Source: JBMTVN01 sp046047235 (GTDB lineage: Bacteria; Verrucomicrobiota; Verrucomicrobiia; Limisphaerales; JAHDYP01). Taken from it: a stretch of 64,000 nt of DNA. Location: assembly GCA_046047235.1 (NCBI GenBank), contig JBJOII010000006.1, forward strand, positions 1 to 64,000, read 5' to 3'. The notes under the pieces were generated by a model. The model had not been told where the DNA came from, searched no databases, and saw nothing but the letters and a program-made list of their open reading frames with translations. Positions 25,763 to 34,064 of this stretch are shown piece by piece. Every line of letters begins with the position of its first letter. Position 1 is the stretch's first letter. The position numbers were made by a program, and so were the translations under genes.

Positions 25763-26901
25763 AAGCTTGGAGATACTTATCTGCTTTGGCTGAGGCTCCT
25801 GCTCGTCGCAGGTATGAGGTCGGGATGCCGAGGTTCCTGACTTACATTGTCACGTTTACATGCAATGCCCGTTGCATCATGTGCGACAGCTGGAAGAAGC
25901 CGTCTCCTGATGACCTGACCTTGGGGGAGATTAAGCGGATTTTTGAGCAGTTACCTCAAATGGATGTGGTTCGGCTGAGTGGTGGTGAGCCTTTTGCCCG
26001 GATGGATCTCCTGCACATTGCTCATTTGGCGCAGGAGCACCTGCGGCCCTTGCAGTTGCATGTGACTTCGAACGGATTTCTGACAGACCGGATCGTCCGG
26101 TTTTGTGAGGAACGCCGGAAGGACGTGCCGTTGCAGCTCCTGATTTCCTTGGACGGGATGGAAGCGAAGCACAATGAGGTGCGGGGACGGGAGACGGCAT
26201 GGTTGACAGCGACGAGGACATTGGAACAGCTCGCGGGACGGCGTCGGGAGTTGGGTTTATCCCTTGCGGTGAACCAGACGATTGTGGATGCGGAGGGAGC
26301 TCGTGACTATCGGAAGCTGAACAGGTTCCTGAAGGGCTTGGGAATCCGTCATCATGTGGTCATGGCGTATGACGTAAGTGCGACCTACAACTTGCAGGAG
26401 GAATTGGATGCGGCACCCCGGGCGCAGGGTGATTTTGCGACGTTTGGGGAATTTCGTCGCGAGGAGGTTTCGGCATTGTGGGAGGAGGTGGAGGAGGATG
26501 TGCGGACGTGGCCGTTGCCTGAGAGGTTGGCGAAGAGTTACTACATTCGGGGCATCCGGAACCGGGTAATGGGTGGGCTGGGTGATCCGAACCCGCCGTG
26601 TGTGGCGCTGAATGCGCACCTGCGGATCCTGCCCAATGGGGATGTTCCCACTTGCCAATTCAACACGAAGCGTGTGGGCAACCTGCGGTCCAGCAGTTTT
26701 GAGAGTATTTGGTTTGGGGACCGGGCGGGCAAGCAGCGGAGTTGGGTGAAGGCGTGCCCGGGCTGCTGGGCGGAGTGCGAAGTGTTGCCGAACGCGATTT
26801 ACACGGGGGATTTATGGCGTGATTGGCTTCGGAAAGCCAAGCAGGCGAAGCGTGGCCAGGAGCACTTGGGTTGTCCCGAGGAAAACCAGCATCCAGCTTA
26901 G
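25759..26901 (+). CDS. Radical SAM enzyme with SPASM-type C-terminal cluster region
   Basis: A 380-residue radical SAM protein. Start at ATG 25759, overlapping the previous stop; the longer frame from 25579 lies inside the glycosyltransferase. The [4Fe-4S] motif CNARCIMC (CxxxCxxC, about residues 34-41) is followed by the SAM-binding block RLSGGEPFAR. The C-terminal part has the SPASM/twitch pattern: cysteine in PPCVALNAHLRILPNGDVPTC, then GNLRSSSFESIWFGD and CPGCWAECEV. SPASM enzymes modify peptides, sulfatases or sugars. No precursor peptide is seen next to it; coupling to a glycosyltransferase suggests an act on a glycan or glycolipid, which is inference. It is unlikely to be the sulfatase maturase, since its core motif context differs. 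Confidence 0.85.
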   Translation: MKAWRYLSALAEAPARRRYEVGMPRFLTYIVTFTCNARCIMCDSWKKPSPDDLTLGEIKRIFEQLPQMDVVRLSGGEPFARMDLLHIAHLAQEHLRPLQLHVTSNGFLTDRIVRFCEERRKDVPLQLLISLDGMEAKHNEVRGRETAWLTATRTLEQLAGRRRELGLSLAVNQTIVDAEGARDYRKLNRFLKGLGIRHHVVMAYDVSATYNLQEELDAAPRAQGDFATFGEFRREEVSALWEEVEEDVRTWPLPERLAKSYYIRGIRNRVMGGLGDPNPPCVALNAHLRILPNGDVPTCQFNTKRVGNLRSSSFESIWFGDRAGKQRSWVKACPGCWAECEVLPNAIYTGDLWRDWLRKAKQAKRGQEHLGCPEENQHPA

Positions 26902-27471
26902 ACCGCAGCAGATCTTAAGCGTTAGGTTGCGCCCCGCTCCAACGCTGAAACGCCATACCGCCTGCGTGAGTGCAAGCCAGAGCAGCAGGGCTCCGGCAGT
27001 GACAGCGGCAGCCTTTCCAGCAGCCACGATTGGTGGGCACGCATCCATCAGGCCCATGAGGGTAAACACGGCGATCAGGGTGACTGGCGTGAGCGGATTT
27101 GCGGCCACAACCACGAAAGTGCCGGCCATGGAACGGGTGAGGGTTTTCGAGGTGGTCCTGGAGACGGGACTGGAGTCGTTTGGGCGTTTGAGCCCGCGGA
27201 ACCCGAGAAAAATGACCGCGACTCCGATGAGGCCACGGAGGCTGTCTTGTTGTTGCAGGAGGGTTGGGGTTAGAGTTGCCATTCCAACCTGGAGGATACC
27301 CGTCCACAAGCCGAGAGCGAGTGCGATGCCTGCTGCTGATATCAGTCCAGCTCTTCTTCCATGTCTGAGGGTCTGGTTCAGGCATTGTAGGCCCATGGGG
27401 CCCAGCGGCAGGCCTGATGCACCTCCGGCGGCTATCCCTTTGACGAGGAGGAGGCAAAGACTCAAAGACAT
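26812..27471 (-). CDS. LysE-family amino acid exporter
   Basis: A membrane exporter of the LysE/RhtB type. I take ATG 27471 (MSLSLCLLLVKGIAAGG), giving 219 residues, close to family length; a GTG at 27531 would add 20. The N-terminal signature GLPLGPMGLQCLNQTLRHGRRAGLISAAGIALAL matches the LysE pattern PGP...G...G...G.G. Six membrane segments follow, with AANPLTPVTLIAVF in the usual NP(K/L)...F position. Its 3' end overlaps the radical SAM gene by 90 bases, convergently, a long overlap for two real genes. Substrate (amino acid or derivative) unknown. Confidence 0.75.
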   Translation of the reverse strand: MSLSLCLLLVKGIAAGGASGLPLGPMGLQCLNQTLRHGRRAGLISAAGIALALGLWTGILQVGMATLTPTLLQQQDSLRGLIGVAVIFLGFRGLKRPNDSSPVSRTTSKTLTRSMAGTFVVVAANPLTPVTLIAVFTLMGLMDACPPIVAAGKAAAVTAGALLLWLALTQAVWRFSVGAGRNLTLKICCGLSWMLVFLGTTQVLLATLRLLGFPKPITP

Positions 27472-27667
27472 GGGGAATGATGTTTGGCTGAAGGCTACGA
27501 AAACGGGTCGGGCTGATGACGAATCTGTCACACTACCCTGCGTATGTGACTGTGGAGGGTAAGGCGGAAGGGGAACCTGAGCCCTGGAGATTGCCTCTGT
27601 AACGCACAGTTTACGGCGGCTTCACGCGATTGCGGTATGGTTCCGTTCACGATTCTCCGCAGCTCAT

Positions 27668-28726
27668 ATGCTGATCTTACGAGGCCTGTTGAGGGACTGT
27701 GATGGGGTGAAGTCGTTGACACCGTTCCACTCATCGTCGCGGTTCGGTCGAATCGTAGCGTTCTGGCTCTTGGTGGGGATACTTGTTCTTGGGGCAGGAT
27801 GCAGGGGGACGGGGTTGAGACCGGTTACGATCAACCGCTCGGATGGGCGGAACTCCTCCGTTGGGAAGCGCAGGTCCCCTGGCCTTTCGGTCATTACCTT
27901 TAATGTGCATGGACTTCCTGGCTGGTTTACAGGGAGATCGGTTGATCGGTACGAGCGGTTGGCCGAGGAGATCCGGAAGCTGGACCCCGACTTTGTCCTG
28001 CTTCAGGAGGTTTGGATGAAGAGCGGTCTGAACTCCATTCCGGTGGACGGAACCTGGTGGGTGGCATCTGACGGAATGCCATTCTTCTTTTTCCGTCGCA
28101 ACGGACTCCTTGTGCTTTCCCGCTATCCGATTGTCTCGGGCCAATTTCATCCCTTCCGATCCGGCCGGCTTCCGGACTCGTTAGTCAGCAAGGGGGTGTT
28201 GAAAGTGACGGCGGATCTTGGTGAGGGGCGAATGCTTAACCTTTGGAATCTTCATCTGCAGGCGGGGGGCGAGCAACGGGTTCGCCAGGATCAGCTTGCT
28301 GAGTTGAAGGGCTGGCTGGCCGGGGCCCGGGACGGGCAGGTGGCGGATGTGGTTGCGGGGGACTTCAACTTCACTCCGGACAGCGTTGAGTATCGGGTTG
28401 CGGAGGGCTTTTTAGGTCAGGATCTCCAGGTGGCGGCGCGCGAGCCGCACTGGCCGACATACGACGGTGGTGGTGTGGGAAAGGGGCGGGTGATGACGCT
28501 GGATTACATCTTCCTCCGCGGGGGGGCAGAGGTGCATTCATCCCCGACCATGACTGAGGTGGTCTTTGCCGAAGGCGGTCAGGAGGGGAGGTTTTCCGAT
28601 CACTTGGGATTGCACGCCGTGATGTGGCTGGACGGTTCCCTGCCGGAGGAGTTGGCAGGGGTGGTTTTCGGGAGTGGTGGCAGCGGGATAGCGGTGGCAT
28701 CGGGGGAGATAAAGGGGTCGCGATGA
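27668..28726 (+). CDS. Endonuclease/exonuclease/phosphatase-family lipoprotein
   Basis: A 352-residue protein of the EEP superfamily (DNase I, sphingomyelinase, inositol phosphatase fold). The N terminus has a hydrophobic segment ending in a lipobox-like LGAGC (around residue 45), suggesting attachment to a membrane. Catalytic motifs appear in order: SVITFNVHGLPGWF (asparagine), LLQEVWM (glutamate), WNLHLQAGG, VAGDFNFTPD (aspartate and asparagine), LDYIFLRGG and FSDHLGLHA (final histidine). This set is closest to neutral sphingomyelinase-like EEP enzymes. Substrate could be a phospholipid or nucleic acid. Single gene, upstream of tRNA-Lys. Confidence 0.8.
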   Translation: MLILRGLLRDCDGVKSLTPFHSSSRFGRIVAFWLLVGILVLGAGCRGTGLRPVTINRSDGRNSSVGKRRSPGLSVITFNVHGLPGWFTGRSVDRYERLAEEIRKLDPDFVLLQEVWMKSGLNSIPVDGTWWVASDGMPFFFFRRNGLLVLSRYPIVSGQFHPFRSGRLPDSLVSKGVLKVTADLGEGRMLNLWNLHLQAGGEQRVRQDQLAELKGWLAGARDGQVADVVAGDFNFTPDSVEYRVAEGFLGQDLQVAAREPHWPTYDGGGVGKGRVMTLDYIFLRGGAEVHSSPTMTEVVFAEGGQEGRFSDHLGLHAVMWLDGSLPEELAGVVFGSGGSGIAVASGEIKGSR

Positions 28727-28747
28727 CATCATGTATTCGACGGGGTC

Positions 28748-28776
28748 TTGACAAAGGCGGGGCAATATAGAGAATT
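28748..28776 (+). promoter_or_regulatory. Promoter of the tRNA-Lys gene
   Basis: Consensus TTGACA at 28748-28753 with AGAATT at 28771-28776 (17-base spacer), 17 bases before the tRNA. The context GTCTTGACAAAGG resembles the -35 regions at 4508 and 52882. Confidence 0.5.
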
Positions 28777-28793
28777 CCGGCTCTTCCGAGGGT

Positions 28794-28869
<76 letters not shown>

Positions 28870-29039
28870 ACTCTCCGGAAGCCTGTTCCTGCGGTCTCCC
28901 TTCCCCTCTCCCTTCGGTTTTTTGCCACTTCGGTTCCGCCTTGTTCGGGCAACCGTGAAATCACATGTGGCAGTACAGAAGTCCCCGACTTGACGGCAGG
29001 GAACGCGATTCCAGTAGCGAGGGCTAAAGTCCCCTCGGC

Positions 29040-29822
29040 TTACTCCTGTCGCAGTCTTAGGAACTGGCTCGGAGTCGCGGTGCTTTTCTCGACGGATATT
29101 TCCACGGGTGAACCGTCTGCGTTGCCCTGGATCGGCTGCGTGTCGGTCCATGTGGTGAGGTCCTCCGACTGCTGCAGCGTCGCCGTCTTTCCTGCCGGCA
29201 CTGTTGCCGTCAACTTCAGGGCACTGGTTGAGTCAGTCCCGGCGTTGAGGCCGACGGTCATCGATTCCACGAACTCGTAGCAGACCAGCTGCGTATACGT
29301 ATCATCCCACGGATCATCCGGCCGGGAGTGAACATCGAGCATGAACATGGGGTTGCTTTTGTTAGGAGGTTCGCTGGAGCCGTAGCCAGTGCTTCTTGTT
29401 TCCCCACCTAGCAACTGGTCTCGGACCTCCACGGAGCCGTCCTCCCGGACTCTGAACTGGTGGAGATAGCATGGATCTCCAAAGGAACCGACATCCCTTC
29501 TGATAAAGACGACCCGTTGGTCGCTGCATTCGATAACATGATATCTGTTGTCGGTGTTATCATCATCATACACAATCGCATACAGGATCCTACCCTCGGA
29601 GCTGATCCAATACAGTGTATCCATATACGTGTAATCTGATTCCACTCTTAGGATTACGGAGTTGTCGTCGCCTACCCTCATGACGGCCAGCAAGATGCCG
29701 GGTGATTCAAGGCTGAGGCGCCACTTCTCCTTGAGCTCAAGAAACCCTGCAGAGTTGGCGTTTTGAGCGGATGTGATGCTGAAAACCAGAAACAGGCAGG
29801 TGAAGGTACGACGGAACGGCAT
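29040..29822 (-). CDS. Exported protein of unknown function, AT-richer than neighbours
   Basis: A 260-residue exported protein. Signal peptide: FTCLFLVFSITSAQNANSAG. The central region (VILRVESDYTYMDTLYWISSEGRILYAIVYDDDNT, then YHVIECSDQRVVFIRRDV) is beta-rich, like part of a propeller or WD-type sheet, without motifs I can name. The last about 60 residues (ALKLTATVPAGKTATLQQSEDLTTW ... SQFLRLRQE) match the Ig-like C-terminal segment of other exported proteins in the window. Its middle, around 29470-29660, is visibly richer in A and T than surrounding genes, and it follows the tRNA gene, which hints at acquisition by transfer; no repeat of the tRNA end is found. Confidence 0.6.
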   Translation of the reverse strand: MPFRRTFTCLFLVFSITSAQNANSAGFLELKEKWRLSLESPGILLAVMRVGDDNSVILRVESDYTYMDTLYWISSEGRILYAIVYDDDNTDNRYHVIECSDQRVVFIRRDVGSFGDPCYLHQFRVREDGSVEVRDQLLGGETRSTGYGSSEPPNKSNPMFMLDVHSRPDDPWDDTYTQLVCYEFVESMTVGLNAGTDSTSALKLTATVPAGKTATLQQSEDLTTWTDTQPIQGNADGSPVEISVEKSTATPSQFLRLRQE

Positions 29823-30083
29823 GGGTCCATTAATTGAACCATTTGCAGGGGGTCAAGCTTCAAGTTGCAACCCACCACTTAACGGGGCGGTCGCTCATTC
29901 GTTGCAGGGGGGTGGCGATCGGACTGGTTCGGGGCCATCGTATAGGATGTAGCGGTCCTCTGCATTTGCCGGCTTGTGTCTCCATGTCTTCGATGAACAT
30001 CGGGGCTTCCTATCGGCTTGCTTTTGTCTTTCTCTTGTTCTGCCTTCTGCGAGTCTCACAAACACTCCCGGTTTTTGGGTACC

Positions 30084-31979
30084 ATGAAATTGAAGAATTG
30101 TCCTGTTGGGGGATGGTGGATGGCTTTGATGATTTGCGTGTGTTGCAGGATGTTTTCTGTGGCGCAGGATGCCGTACTCACTGCGGACGAGCTTTTTGAA
30201 GGGACCCGACTACTGGAGGTGGAGATTCGGCTGGAGGCGGCCGATTGGGAGGAGTTGTGTAGCCAGGGGGAGCGGGATTTCCTTGCGTTGCTGGGTGGTG
30301 GTGCCGCTCCGGCCGATCGCTTCACGCAGTTCAAGGCCGATATTACGATCGACGGGAAGACGATTCGGGATGTGGGGATTCGGAAGAAGGGATTTCTGGG
30401 GTCGTTGGATCCGGAGTTCCCCTCCCTGAAAGTGAAGTTTGACGAGTTTGTGGAGCAGGCTCCGGTGGAGGGGTTGGATCGGTTGACGTTGAACAACAAC
30501 AAGCAGGATGCGTCGTTGGCGAGCCAGTATTTGACGTATGCGCTTTTCAACCAGGCGGGCGTTCCGGCTCCGAGGGTGAGTTTTGCGCGGGTGACGGTTA
30601 ACGGGAAGTATCTGGGGGTGTATTCGAATGTGGAGTCGGTGCGGGAGCCGTTTTTGGCGGAGCATTTTGGGGATGGGACGGGTGAGTTTTACGAGGGGAC
30701 CCTGGCTGATTTTTATCCGAAGGCCCTGGAGGGGATGGAGGCGAAGAACAAGCGCACGGAAAGGGGCAAGGCGAGGGCGGAGAAGCTGGCGAGCCTCTTG
30801 GAATCCGAGGAGTCCTTTAATTTGGCGGAGGTTGAGAAGGTGGTGAATCTCCCCGAGTTCATGCGGTTTTGGGTGGTGGAGAGCCTTTTGGGGATGTGGG
30901 ACGGGTATTGTGCCAACCAGAACAACTACTTTGCCTATGCGAGTCCACGGGACGGGGAGCGGTTTCATTTCATGCCTTGGGGTGCGGACAGTTCATTTAC
31001 GGGTGGGCGCGGTCCTTTTGGTGGTTGGGGCAATTCGGGTCCGCAATCGATTTACGGGCAGAGTCTGTTGGCGAACCGGTTGTATGCCACGCCGGGAATT
31101 CCTGAGCGTTACAAGCAAGTCATGCGGGAGGTTCTGGCGGAGGTCTGGAATGAGCAGGAACTATTGGCGGAGTTGCATCGGATTGAGGCTTTGACCCGGG
31201 ATCACTGGCATGAGCGGCAGTCCAGGACGGGTGACGGGGTGCAACAGGTGGCTCGGTTTATTGAGGGTCGCAGGGCACAGCTCGAGGGGGAATTGGCGCG
31301 GTGGCCGGTGGAGCTGGGGGTGGAAGCAAGGAAGCCCCGTTATCTGGTTGAGATTGGGAAAGTGAGCGGGCGGTTTGAGTCGAGCTGGCATGCGGCGAGG
31401 TTGACGGATGTGAAACCGGAGGGGGTTGTTGAACTGGAGATGACTTTGGATGGCGAGGTTGTGGACTTTCGAGTGCTGGGTGTGGCGGGCCAGCCGGAGC
31501 AGGTTTTCCCTGAATTCGGTGGGCCTCCTGGTGGCGGGCGCGGTGGGCCCTTTGGGGCGCCGCGGCAGGATCCCCGCCCTACCCTGACCTTTCAGGGCAT
31601 CAGGAAGAGCGATGGGCATTTGTTTGAGATGACGCTGGTATTTGAGAAGGATGACTATGTTCCGCGCGGAAAGAAGAAGGTGAAATTCACGGGGAGCCTG
31701 AATTTCACGGATCCGGATCAGGGTGGAGGGGGCTTTGGGTTTATGGGTTTTGCCGATCGCAAGGAGCTGCAGGGTGAATTGCGTTTACAGGAGGCGGCGT
31801 TGGAGAATGGCGCCCCGGTGGTGGGGTCGATGGAGTTACTGATTTTGGAGGCGCACGGCGGTTTTATGCCGGGGGCGGGTGGAAGGCGCGGAGGTGGCCC
31901 CAGAGGGCCCGGTGGACCGGGCGGCTTCCGCAGTCCGGGGGGGGCGGGTGGACCGCCTCCTGGCAGGTTGCCGCGTTAG
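30084..31979 (+). CDS. CotH-kinase-family exported protein with Gly/Pro/Arg-rich tail
   Basis: A 631-residue exported protein with the CotH protein-kinase-like core. Start ATG 30084 (MKLKNCPVGGWWMALMICVC) gives a signal sequence ending near SVAQDA. Core blocks are IRKKGFLGSL, LTLNNNKQDASLASQYLTYALF, APRVSFARVTVNGKYLGVYSNVE, and the catalytic-type region MWDGYCANQNNYFAYASPRDGERFHFMPWGADSSF, where the D of WD and the D of GADSSF fit the metal-binding aspartates of CotH. After residue 430 come a beta domain and low-complexity stretches (GGPPGGGRGGPFG, then GGRRGGGPRGPGGPGGFRS) ending PPPGRLPR. Bacterial CotH proteins phosphorylate secreted proteins. Target unknown. Confidence 0.8.
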   Translation: MKLKNCPVGGWWMALMICVCCRMFSVAQDAVLTADELFEGTRLLEVEIRLEAADWEELCSQGERDFLALLGGGAAPADRFTQFKADITIDGKTIRDVGIRKKGFLGSLDPEFPSLKVKFDEFVEQAPVEGLDRLTLNNNKQDASLASQYLTYALFNQAGVPAPRVSFARVTVNGKYLGVYSNVESVREPFLAEHFGDGTGEFYEGTLADFYPKALEGMEAKNKRTERGKARAEKLASLLESEESFNLAEVEKVVNLPEFMRFWVVESLLGMWDGYCANQNNYFAYASPRDGERFHFMPWGADSSFTGGRGPFGGWGNSGPQSIYGQSLLANRLYATPGIPERYKQVMREVLAEVWNEQELLAELHRIEALTRDHWHERQSRTGDGVQQVARFIEGRRAQLEGELARWPVELGVEARKPRYLVEIGKVSGRFESSWHAARLTDVKPEGVVELEMTLDGEVVDFRVLGVAGQPEQVFPEFGGPPGGGRGGPFGAPRQDPRPTLTFQGIRKSDGHLFEMTLVFEKDDYVPRGKKKVKFTGSLNFTDPDQGGGGFGFMGFADRKELQGELRLQEAALENGAPVVGSMELLILEAHGGFMPGAGGRRGGGPRGPGGPGGFRSPGGAGGPPPGRLPR

Positions 31980-32053
31980 GGCAGCTTCAGGACCTCAGCT
32001 TGCGTGAGCCGGGAGGAGGGGCGGAGGCTCCCCCACCCTCCCCTGTAGATTGC

Positions 32054-33913
32054 TTAGTCCTTGGTCAGTTCGAAGGTATCGAAGAGGCGGCCCTCGAGAT
32101 CGTAGGCTTTGAACTGAATGGTGCGGTCGTGGACAGCGGCCAGGCAGTAATGATGGCCGCGCTGCACATGGATCGTGAACCAGGAACGTTGCGGGGCGGC
32201 TTGTTCGAGGCCCCCGCCCCCGCCCCCGCTGACCACGTAGCGCACCCCTTTCTTCTGGTTAATGTTCATCTGAAGGATGGGCCAGGTGCGTTCGTAGCTA
32301 TGGATATGGCCGGCGAAGGAGATGTCGACGCCGTATTTCTCGTAGAGGGGGATGAGCTTTTGGGCGTCGGTATCTCCCCAGGTGTAGGTAGTTCCGGCGG
32401 GGCCTTTCCAGTGGTCGCCGTAGTCGTTCTCGTCGGAGCTGAAGCAGGGGTGATGGTGGGCGGTGAACTTCCAGGTGGCGGTAGATTTGGCGAGCTCACG
32501 TTCGAGCCAGCGGTATTGCTCGCTGTCGGGACCGAGGTCCTTGTTGCTATCGATCATGAAGAACTGGGCGTTGCCGAACTTAAAGGTGTAGTAGTATTCC
32601 GGCTCGGGCATGGAGAAGTAGTCATAGTACCAGTGGGCGTTCTTCTCATGGTTGCCGATGACGGGAAACATGGGCACGTAGCTGAGGAGGTTTGCGCAGG
32701 GTTCGAATAGGTCGTAGACCCATTGTTGTTTGGCGTAGCCATCATCGACGACGTCTCCGACGTGGAGGATCATGTTTGGGCGGAGGGCGAAGAGGCCATC
32801 GGCGCAGCGTCGGGTGACTTCGGGGTTGCGTTGAGTATCGCCGAGGATACCGAAGGCCCAGGCTTGCTGATCGCCGGGGGCGGTTTGGAAGGAGGCGATT
32901 TCACTTTGGGCCATGTTGCCTTGGGCATCGGTGCAGGTGACGCGGTAGAAGTAGCGGGTGAAAGGTTTCAGGTCACTGATGCTGACTTCGCTGATGGCGG
33001 CTGGGGTGGTTGCGGCCACGCGGTTGGAGAGCGGTTTCACTTCGGCGTATTCGACGCTGATGACTGAGGGGGCGGTGGTTTCGGCCATGATGGTGATACC
33101 GGTGGCGCTGGCTTGTTGGAGGTAGGGTTTGACCACGAACTGCAGCTCCTGGTTGATGGGGAGGCGATAGGTGAGGAGGCCGGCGTTGCGTTGGACGGTT
33201 TCCGCGATTTCGGTTTCGGCGGCGACCCGGGCGTAGGCTTTGACTTCGTGGAGAGCTCCTTCCATGGGGTGGAGTTCATTGTCATCGGCGAACGCGGCTA
33301 CAGCGAGGCGTCCTCGTTCGGGATAAGTGATATCGCCCCACTGGTTGGTGCTGGTGGCGTCGAGTTTGCCGTCCACGTAGAGGCGCATTTCCTTGCCGTC
33401 ATAGGTGCCTGCGACGTGGTGCCAGCGGCGTTTTTCCAGGGTTGTGCTGCTGCGGAGGTAAGTGAGGCCGCCGTTGGGGTCCCCTTCCCTTTTACCGGCG
33501 ACCGCCCAGGAGAAGCGCATTCCATCATAGCCCAGCAGCCAGCCTTTCTCGTAGGCGCCGTTGTCCTGAATGAAACCGCAGAAACCTCCGTCATTGCGGG
33601 TATCTTCGAGCCACACCCAAGCCATCACCGTGCATTCGCGGGTTGGGAGGAGCGGCTGGGCGGCCTCGAGGGAGGGGGCTACTTCCAGCCAGTCTGTTCC
33701 GCCGTTGAAGACAAGGGCCCGGGCGGGGCCGAGATCCTTGAGTTGGGGTTGACCGTGCAGCTTGGCTTTGGCCTGGTGACTCATGTCGTCCCAATGGCCG
33801 TTTTCAGGGGGGTGTCCGCCGGTGGCGAAATGGAACTTGAGGGCTTCTTCGATGCGATCCGGGTGAGCCTGCAGGGCGCAGCTCAGCAAAGAGAGTAGGA
33901 GTAGATGACGCAT
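32054..33913 (-). CDS. Exported LamG - Fn3-like - metallophosphoesterase protein
   Basis: A 619-residue secreted protein. Signal peptide MRHLLLLSLLSCALQAHP. About residues 60-240 form a LamG (concanavalin-like) domain with RRWHHVAGTYDGKEMRLYVDGKLDAT and AFADDNELHPMEGALHEVKAY. About 255-350 is an Fn3-like domain typical of purple acid phosphatases. The phosphoesterase follows with the full metal motif set: ILGDTQRN, LHVGDVVDDGY, PVIGNHEKN, FTAHHHPCFSS and SFAGHIHSYERTWP. The dinuclear centre hydrolyses phosphate esters; a LamG domain in front suggests binding to a polymer. Convergent with the CotH gene across about 74 bases. Fusion order is the notable feature. Confidence 0.88.
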   Translation of the reverse strand: MRHLLLLSLLSCALQAHPDRIEEALKFHFATGGHPPENGHWDDMSHQAKAKLHGQPQLKDLGPARALVFNGGTDWLEVAPSLEAAQPLLPTRECTVMAWVWLEDTRNDGGFCGFIQDNGAYEKGWLLGYDGMRFSWAVAGKREGDPNGGLTYLRSSTTLEKRRWHHVAGTYDGKEMRLYVDGKLDATSTNQWGDITYPERGRLAVAAFADDNELHPMEGALHEVKAYARVAAETEIAETVQRNAGLLTYRLPINQELQFVVKPYLQQASATGITIMAETTAPSVISVEYAEVKPLSNRVAATTPAAISEVSISDLKPFTRYFYRVTCTDAQGNMAQSEIASFQTAPGDQQAWAFGILGDTQRNPEVTRRCADGLFALRPNMILHVGDVVDDGYAKQQWVYDLFEPCANLLSYVPMFPVIGNHEKNAHWYYDYFSMPEPEYYYTFKFGNAQFFMIDSNKDLGPDSEQYRWLERELAKSTATWKFTAHHHPCFSSDENDYGDHWKGPAGTTYTWGDTDAQKLIPLYEKYGVDISFAGHIHSYERTWPILQMNINQKKGVRYVVSGGGGGGLEQAAPQRSWFTIHVQRGHHYCLAAVHDRTIQFKAYDLEGRLFDTFELTKD

Positions 33914-34064
33914 AGTTCTGATTTAAGGGTGGATTGATTCACCTTGATGACGGGGAGGTCAAGACTATGTGTCGGCAGTGCCGTGGTTGGGCCTTTTTAT
34001 GGGGACTGGAGCACTCGCACTCGAGTTGGAGCATGCCTTGGGGAGGTTCGAAGGCCCCGCTTGT

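Noticed and set aside
25759..26901. Radical SAM gene as sulfatase maturase for the three sulfatases
   Set aside because: It is coupled to a glycosyltransferase, lies 12 kb away from the sulfatases, and I do not see the anSME-specific cysteine arrangement.
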